From an uncultured Mycoplasmatota bacterium (GTDB taxonomy: Bacteria; Bacillota_I; Bacilli_A; RF39; UBA660), in assembly GCA_900553855.1 (NCBI GenBank), contig USFG01000001.1, positions 62,001 to 126,000 of the forward strand: 64,000 nucleotides of DNA. The letters are read 5' to 3'. Below the pieces are notes generated by a model. That model did not search any database. It was not told where the DNA came from and saw only the letters and a list, made by a program, of their open reading frames with translations. The translations under genes were made by a program, and so were the position numbers. This document shows, one piece after another, positions 59,341 to 64,000 of this stretch (position 1 is its first letter; each line of letters starts with the position of its first letter).

Positions 59341-59369
59341 GTTAAAACGTTAAATTTTAGGTTAAAACG
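59341..59369 (+). repeat. Direct repeats GTTAAAACG, 20-base period
   Basis: GTTAAAACG occurs at 59341-59349 and 59361-59369, exactly two helical turns apart, in the gap upstream of the lipoprotein gene. It could be a tandem regulator site; no regulator is known here. Confidence 0.35.
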
Positions 59370-59503
59370 CTAGTAAAATAGGCTATTTAAAATATTTTTC
59401 TAATTTTGGTGATTTTATATTATTTGTTTTTTAATAGATAATTAACAATTTAAAGACTTTTAACTTAAATTTTGATATTATGTCTATAGAGGTAATATGT
59501 GTT

Positions 59504-59905
59504 ATGAATTGGGGAAATTTTTTATTTTTAATTGTTTTTATTTTATTATTTAGTGTTGGTTGTTCTAACAATAAAATAAATGTTGAAAATAGTGTTGAAG
59601 ATGGCAGTCAAATTATATATGATGAACTAAAAGCAGAATTTGTAGGTTATGCAAATCAATTTGTGTTACGTACAACTTATATTTTTGAAAATGATAAAGC
59701 TATTGCATGTTATATGGAAACAGAATCAAATAATGAATTATATCTCAAACAAATTGATCCTTCATTAGAAAAAAATTTTAGACGTGAGGGAAATATAGTA
59801 TATTATGAGTGGAGTGATGAATATTTTGAAAAAAAGGGAAAGGGGTGTTCAAGAAAGGTAATAGAGAAATTTTTAAAAGAATTAGGGTTTAAAATTATTA
59901 AATAA
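59504..59905 (+). CDS. Small lipoprotein, unknown (133 aa)
   Basis: A 133-residue protein with a signal peptide and lipobox-like FSVGC (Cys near residue 20). The mature part has strand/helix text (FVLRTTYIFENDKAIACYME) and a conserved-looking KGCSRKVIEKFLKELGF tail. It resembles small Firmicutes lipoproteins annotated as hypothetical. I place the start at ATG 59504 after GAGGT; an ATG at 59480 is in frame but lacks an SD. It lies between uvrA and the pheST leader and is not part of either unit. Confidence 0.6.
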   Translation: MNWGNFLFLIVFILLFSVGCSNNKINVENSVEDGSQIIYDELKAEFVGYANQFVLRTTYIFENDKAIACYMETESNNELYLKQIDPSLEKNFRREGNIVYYEWSDEYFEKKGKGCSRKVIEKFLKELGFKIIK

Positions 59906-59943
59906 TAAAACTTGGTAAGTGGTGAGTAATTAAATAAAAGTTC

Positions 59944-59972
59944 TTGAAATATGAAATTTTAAATGATAGAAT
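59944..59972 (+). promoter_or_regulatory. Promoter of the pheST T-box leader
   Basis: TTGAAA (59944-59949), 17-base spacer, TAGAAT (59967-59972). Confidence 0.75.
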
Positions 59973-59977
59973 AGTTT

Positions 59978-60190
59978 TTGTAATGCGGTGAGTATATATA
60001 AGTAGTTAATTATGGATTTAAAGAGAATAGATATAATAGCTGAGATTATCTATAAATATAAGTAATTAATGAATTTCAGTATAGGAGCGTTAATCGTTTA
60101 GGGCGTTAACCTATTAAAGTGTATGAATAAAGTTCATAAACTAAGGTGGTACCGTGCAGTATTTTGCACCCTTAGATTAGTGAACTTTTT
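59978..60190 (+). promoter_or_regulatory. T-box riboswitch (Phe) controlling pheST
   Basis: A leader of about 210 bases. The conserved T-box AAGGTGGTACCGTG lies at 60143-60156. The stem I specifier is probably TTC (60075-60077) in the context GAATTTCAG, a Phe codon that fits the downstream genes. The terminator form pairs AAGTTCA...CTAAGG with CCTTAG...TGAACTT and ends in TTTTTATTTT (about 60130-60194). Uncharged tRNA-Phe would stabilise the antiterminator and let pheS-pheT be transcribed. Confidence 0.93.
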
Positions 60191-60208
60191 ATTTTGGAGG
60201 GAAAAGTT

Positions 60209-61216
60209 ATGAAGGAAAAATTAGATTTACTTGTCAAGAATGCGGAAGAAAAAGCTAAAGAAATTAAAAGTGAGGCAGATTATTTAAATATTAAGTCTTT
60301 ATTTTTAGGTAAGAAAAGTGAACTTAGTGAGTATATGGCTGGTATTAAAGATATGTCTTTAGAAGAAAAGAAAGAATATGGACCATTATTTAATAAAGTA
60401 AAGAAACAATTAGAAGAACTATTTAGTAATAGTTTAGATAATGCTTTAAATGGTGATAGTGATAAGTTTGATCCAACTATTAATAGAGATGTTACTTATG
60501 GATCTTTGCATCCTGTTACAATTATTGGTAGAGAAGTTACTGACATTTTAAAAAATATGGGATTTATGGTTATGGCTGGTCCAGAAATGGATAGCGAATA
60601 TTATAACTTTGAGGCTTTAAATATTCCTAAAACACATCCTGCTAGAGATATGCAAGATACTTATTATTTAGATAATGGTATGCTTCTTAGAACTCAGACT
60701 AGTGCTGTACAAGTAAGAGGTATGAAAAAATATGGAGCACCTTTAAAAGTATGTGTACCAGGAAGATGCTTTAGAAATGAAGATTTAGATGCTTGTCATG
60801 AGAATACTTTCTTCCAATTAGAAGGAATGGTTATTGATGAAAATATTTCAATACCTAATTTAATCTATACTATGGAAGGTATGCTTAAAGAAGTATTTAA
60901 GAAGGATGTTAAGGTTAGATTAAGACCGGGATATTTCCCATTTACGGAACCGGGATTTGAATTAGATTGCTCATGTACTATTTGTGATGGCAAGGGTTGT
61001 CCTACTTGTAAGAATTCAGGATGGCTTGAGTTATGTCCTTGTGGTATGATTCATCCAAATGTTTTAAAAGAAGGCGGAATTGATAGTACAAAATATTCAG
61101 GTTTTGCGTTTGGACTTGGTTTAACAAGACTTGCAATGATGAAATATAAAATTGGTGATATAAGAGTATTAAATTCAGGTGATTTAAGATACTTAGAAAA
61201 ATTTAATGTAAAGTAG
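60209..61216 (+). CDS. pheS: Phenylalanyl-tRNA synthetase alpha subunit
   Basis: A 335-residue class II synthetase subunit that forms the catalytic centre of the PheST tetramer and charges tRNA-Phe. The N-terminal coiled coil (about 1-85) binds tRNA. The core has HPVTIIGREVTDILKNMGF (motif 1 region), TSAVQVRGMKK, the motif 2 text CVPGRCFRNEDLDACHEN, and motif 3 at GFAFGLGLTRLAMMKY. A CSCTICDGKGCPTC stretch is a cysteine insertion (zinc-like) seen in some Firmicutes PheS. GGAGGG lies before ATG 60209; the in-frame TTG at 60194 overlaps the leader terminator and is rejected. A T-box controls it. Confidence 0.97.
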   Translation: MKEKLDLLVKNAEEKAKEIKSEADYLNIKSLFLGKKSELSEYMAGIKDMSLEEKKEYGPLFNKVKKQLEELFSNSLDNALNGDSDKFDPTINRDVTYGSLHPVTIIGREVTDILKNMGFMVMAGPEMDSEYYNFEALNIPKTHPARDMQDTYYLDNGMLLRTQTSAVQVRGMKKYGAPLKVCVPGRCFRNEDLDACHENTFFQLEGMVIDENISIPNLIYTMEGMLKEVFKKDVKVRLRPGYFPFTEPGFELDCSCTICDGKGCPTCKNSGWLELCPCGMIHPNVLKEGGIDSTKYSGFAFGLGLTRLAMMKYKIGDIRVLNSGDLRYLEKFNVK

Positions 61217-61226
61217 GTGTTTAAAA

Positions 61227-63560
61227 GTGAAAATTTCTTGTAATATATTAAAAAAACATATTAAAGATAGTGATTCTATTGATTTTAAAGATGTATGGAA
61301 TAAGTTTACAATTAGAACCGCTGAAGTTGAAGGTGTAACTGAAGTTGGAAAAGATATTGATGGAATAGTTACTGGTAAGATTTTAACTTGCGTTAATCAT
61401 CCAGAATCTAAAAAATTACATGTTTTAACTGTTGATGTTGGAGATGAAGTATTACAAATTGTTTGTGGTGCTCCGAATGTAAGAGTTGGAATGATAGGTG
61501 CTTGTATTAAAGTAGGTGGTCATATTGGTGGTATTACTATTGAACCTAGACCTTTAGTTGGTATAATGTCTTATGGTATGATGTGTAGTGGAAAAGAAAT
61601 AGGTATTTCTGATGATCACTCTGGAATAATCGAATTTCCGGAAGATACTCCAGTAGGTGTAGATATTAAAAAATTATTTCCAATTGAGGATATAATTGTT
61701 GAGATTGATAATAAATCTTTAACACATAGACCTGATTTATGGGGACATTATGGTATTGCTAGAGAAGTTGCAGCAATTACTGGACATGATTTATTACCTT
61801 TAGAACTTGATAGAACTATTGTTGATAAAAAACCTTTAAATATTAAAATAGATAATCCGAAATTATGTTATAGATATGTTGGTACTAAAATAGAAAATAT
61901 TACTAATAATAAAACACCAATGTGGATGCAAATATTTTTATACTATGCTGGTATGCGTTCTATTAATTTACTAGTTGATTTAACTAATTATGTTATGCTT
62001 GAACTTGGTCAACCTATGCATGCTTTTGATTCAAGAGTTGTTAAAGATATTGAGGTTGGACTTGCTAATGATTTTGATACTTATACTACTTTAGATGGAG
62101 TTCAAAGAAAACTTACTAAAGATGATTTAATGATTAAGAACGATGGTGAGTATTTTGCAATTGCAGGAGTAATGGGCGGATTAGATAGCGAAATATTAGA
62201 AGATACTGATTCAATCGTGTTAGAGTCTGCTACATTCGAGGCATCTACTGTTAGAAAAACTGCTGTTAGATTAGGTCTTAGAACTGAAGCAAGTGCAAGA
62301 TACGAAAAGAGTTTAGATCCTAATATGGCAATTACAGCTGCTAGAAGATTTATTAAGTTGTTATTTGATGAAAATCCAGATGCAGAATATGGTTCTTGTA
62401 TTACTGATGTATATCCTACAATTCAAAAAGAAAATGAGATTATATTAGATAAAAATTATTTATATAAATATATGGGATTTAATATTAGTGATGAGTTAGT
62501 TATAAATATTTTACAATCTTTAGATTTTATTGTTAAAAATACACCTAATGAATTTAAAATAACTGTTCCAACATTTAGGTCAACAAAAGATATAACAATT
62601 GCCGCTGATGTAATTGAAGAAATTTCAAGAATGTATGGATATGAAAATTTTGAACATGTACCACTTAAGATGGCTATGAGTTTTGGAAATCCAGAAAAAA
62701 CTTATGATTTAGAGTATAAAGTTAAGTATTTACTTGCTACTAAATATAATTTACACGAGATTCATTCTTATTTATGGAATAAGACTTCATTCTTAAAGAA
62801 AATAAATGTTGATGTTCAAAATGTTAAATTATTAGGTAAAAATGATGATAATATTTTAAGAAATGATTTAAATTTAAGCTTATTAGAAGCAAGTGTTAAT
62901 AATTCAAATAATTATGATAAATTTGGAATATTCGAGATAGGTACTATTATTGATGATAATAAGTCAAAGAGACATTTAAATATATTATTATGTGATAGTA
63001 TGAATGAAGAGGCTAATCTTTATTATCAGTTAAAAGATATTGTTAAGTATTTATTTAAGTCAGTTAAAAATGTAGATGTTAAATTCGAACTTGGTTTAAA
63101 TAGAGAATATTATATTAAAGATTTAACCTTAGATGTTATTGTTGATAATGTTGTAGTTGGAAAGATTAGTGTATTTAACAAGAATATCGCTAAAGAGATT
63201 GGTAAGAAAAAGACTTATGTTTGTGCTGATATAGATTTTGATTTATTTGAAGAAATTGATGATAAACAATATATTTATGAAGATGTAAGTAAGTATCCAA
63301 GTGTAATTCTTGATTACACTATTACTGTAAAAAATAATACTTTATATAATGATGTTGAAGAAATACTTGATAGATTTAGTGATGACTTAATTATAAAGAG
63401 AAGTTTAAAAGATATTTATGATAATGGAGAAAATAAAAACATAACTATTAGTTATGTGGTTGGCTCTAAAGATCATACTTTAAGTAATGATGAACTAGCT
63501 AATTTCAAAAATAAATTTATTTCTTATGTTAGAGGACATAATTTGAATATTAATGAATAA
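61227..63560 (+). CDS. pheT: Phenylalanyl-tRNA synthetase beta subunit
   Basis: A 777-residue partner of PheS. Residues 40-150 are the EMAP/tRNA-binding domain (TGKILTCVNHPESKKLHVL, VCGAPNVRVGM). The B3/B4 editing domain follows (YRYVGTKIENI, LVDLTNYVMLELGQPMHAFD, GVMGGLDSEI). The B5 domain has the metal-site text AADVIEEISRMYGYENF. The C-terminal anticodon-binding ferredoxin-like domain ends SYVRGHNLNINE. The start is GTG 61227, ten bases after pheS, and it is transcribed under the same T-box. The editing domain should hydrolyse Tyr-tRNA-Phe. Its terminator is shared with the convergent rnr gene. Confidence 0.97.
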   Translation: MKISCNILKKHIKDSDSIDFKDVWNKFTIRTAEVEGVTEVGKDIDGIVTGKILTCVNHPESKKLHVLTVDVGDEVLQIVCGAPNVRVGMIGACIKVGGHIGGITIEPRPLVGIMSYGMMCSGKEIGISDDHSGIIEFPEDTPVGVDIKKLFPIEDIIVEIDNKSLTHRPDLWGHYGIAREVAAITGHDLLPLELDRTIVDKKPLNIKIDNPKLCYRYVGTKIENITNNKTPMWMQIFLYYAGMRSINLLVDLTNYVMLELGQPMHAFDSRVVKDIEVGLANDFDTYTTLDGVQRKLTKDDLMIKNDGEYFAIAGVMGGLDSEILEDTDSIVLESATFEASTVRKTAVRLGLRTEASARYEKSLDPNMAITAARRFIKLLFDENPDAEYGSCITDVYPTIQKENEIILDKNYLYKYMGFNISDELVINILQSLDFIVKNTPNEFKITVPTFRSTKDITIAADVIEEISRMYGYENFEHVPLKMAMSFGNPEKTYDLEYKVKYLLATKYNLHEIHSYLWNKTSFLKKINVDVQNVKLLGKNDDNILRNDLNLSLLEASVNNSNNYDKFGIFEIGTIIDDNKSKRHLNILLCDSMNEEANLYYQLKDIVKYLFKSVKNVDVKFELGLNREYYIKDLTLDVIVDNVVVGKISVFNKNIAKEIGKKKTYVCADIDFDLFEEIDDKQYIYEDVSKYPSVILDYTITVKNNTLYNDVEEILDRFSDDLIIKRSLKDIYDNGENKNITISYVVGSKDHTLSNDELANFKNKFISYVRGHNLNINE

Positions 63561-63599
63561 AAAAATAATCTATGATTTAGTTCATAGGTTATTTTTTGT
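63559..63599. terminator. Bidirectional terminator between pheT and rnr
   Basis: AATAATCTATGA (63564-63575) and TCATAGGTTATT (63582-63593) pair with one G-U, flanked by an A-run on the left and a T-run on the right. It therefore works on both strands; the rnr stop codon lies in the stem. Confidence 0.85.
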
Positions 63600-64000
63600 T
63601 TGGTTTTTGAGTTAATACTTTTCCTCTTGATGCAAGATTCTTTCGTTTATAATTTAAGTTAAATTCAATATCACCGGAAAATTCATCTATGTTAATCATT
63701 GTGATATTTACTTCGTTTCCAATCTTATATGTTTCACCAGTGTAACGTCCTCTTAAGAAACGTTTTTTAGTTTTAGAAATTAAATCAAATGTGTCTCCAT
63801 TTATGTTATTAAAGTAAATAATACCTTCAATTCCTTCTTCAGTTTTAATTTCTAAGTGTTCTCCTAAGATCATTTGAATTGTGGCATTATAGCTAGTTCC
63901 AATTTGTTCTTTTAAAGAGTCTAATAAGATTAATTTAGCGGCTTCATTTTCAGCTTGATCATATAATCTTTCTTTACGTGTTGCTTCTCTGGCAATTTCA
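63589..64000 (-). CDS. rnr: Ribonuclease R-like exoribonuclease, C-terminal part (cut by window edge)
   Basis: The minus-strand frame is open to the right edge, giving 137 C-terminal residues. The text EIAREATRKERLYDQAENEA just inside the edge resembles the end of the RNB catalytic domain, where RNase R has a run of charged ERxA-type helix. IGTSYNATIQMILGEHLEI then begins an S1 RNA-binding domain that ends FSGDIEFNLNYKRKN and a basic tail (KVLTQKPNKK). RNase R degrades structured RNA from the 3' end. A different S1-tailed RNase cannot be excluded because the catalytic part is outside the window. Confidence 0.65.
   Translation of the reverse strand, partial: EIAREATRKERLYDQAENEAAKLILLDSLKEQIGTSYNATIQMILGEHLEIKTEEGIEGIIYFNNINGDTFDLISKTKKRFLRGRYTGETYKIGNEVNITMINIDEFSGDIEFNLNYKRKNLASRGKVLTQKPNKK

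Noticed and set aside
1..64000. UGA read as tryptophan (Mycoplasma-type code), suggested by the very low GC
   Set aside because: Several genes end in TGA within ATGA overlaps (for example 21135-21137, 43773-43775, 49164-49166) and all tryptophans checked are TGG.

Overview
The window is very AT-rich and densely coded, and reads as a chromosomal segment of a low-GC Gram-positive bacterium (Bacillota, Bacilli-like). My guess is an uncultured gut lineage near the RF39/Mollicutes-related groups rather than a classical Bacillus. The reasons are SD-type ribosome sites (GGAGG/GGTGAT), a CIRCE element, a T-box leader on pheST, addB-addA and pcrA-ligA gene orders, VanY-type D,D-carboxypeptidases and a TagO-type lipid-carrier transferase (so a wall is made). 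UGA is a stop codon: several genes end in TGA inside ATGA overlaps, so this is not a UGA-Trp Mycoplasma code. I see no insertion sequence, prophage or CRISPR array.

Layout. 1-5.6 kb: envelope genes (MscS cut by the left edge, a CmpB-like membrane protein, CDF metal exporter, TspO, CarD-like regulator, secreted proteins, an unusual membrane-anchored M15 peptidase) and a gutted DUF362 pseudogene. 5.65-12.6 kb (minus): a mini UvrD-like helicase and addB-addA recombination genes. 12.8-18.4 kb (mostly minus): surface proteins, including VanY, an HtrA-like pseudoprotease and two paralogous single-pass proteins. 18.5-22.4 kb: a three-gene operon of unknown helical proteins, hsp20 under a CIRCE/promoter overlap, a frameshifted small ORF and tRNA-Glu(CUC). 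22.4-32.1 kb: gltX, pcrA, ligA, a degenerate GGDEF receptor and YihY. 32.3-39.8 kb: a large membrane HExxH protein (minus), S41 protease, two decayed ECF-type ATPases directly before truA, and a second HExxH protein.

39.9-51.5 kb is a cell-surface glycan and lipid region: TagO-like transferase, GT2, then a tightly overlapping operon (binding protein, ATPase, fused permease, HTH-cytidylyltransferase, an O-antigen-ligase/GT4/Alg14 triple fusion, Alg13-like subunit), followed by a HAD-GtrA fusion and PssA. The operon suggests import of a small molecule, its activation with CTP, and its use in a surface polymer. 51.6-64 kb is mostly housekeeping: MacB-like ABC protein, PduL, DusB, GtrA, a zinc-ribbon/OB protein, UvrA, a lipoprotein, T-box-pheS-pheT, and the 3' end of an RNase R-like gene.

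The most unusual signals are: an inverted repeat GTTATCRAC-N29-GTCGATAAC occurring twice with identical spacing upstream of two minus-strand genes; the import/activation/polymerisation operon with its triple fusion; the ecfA1-ecfA2-truA remnant lacking ecfT; the pseudoprotease; and two membrane-protein genes that have an SD but no ATG and may start at AUA.
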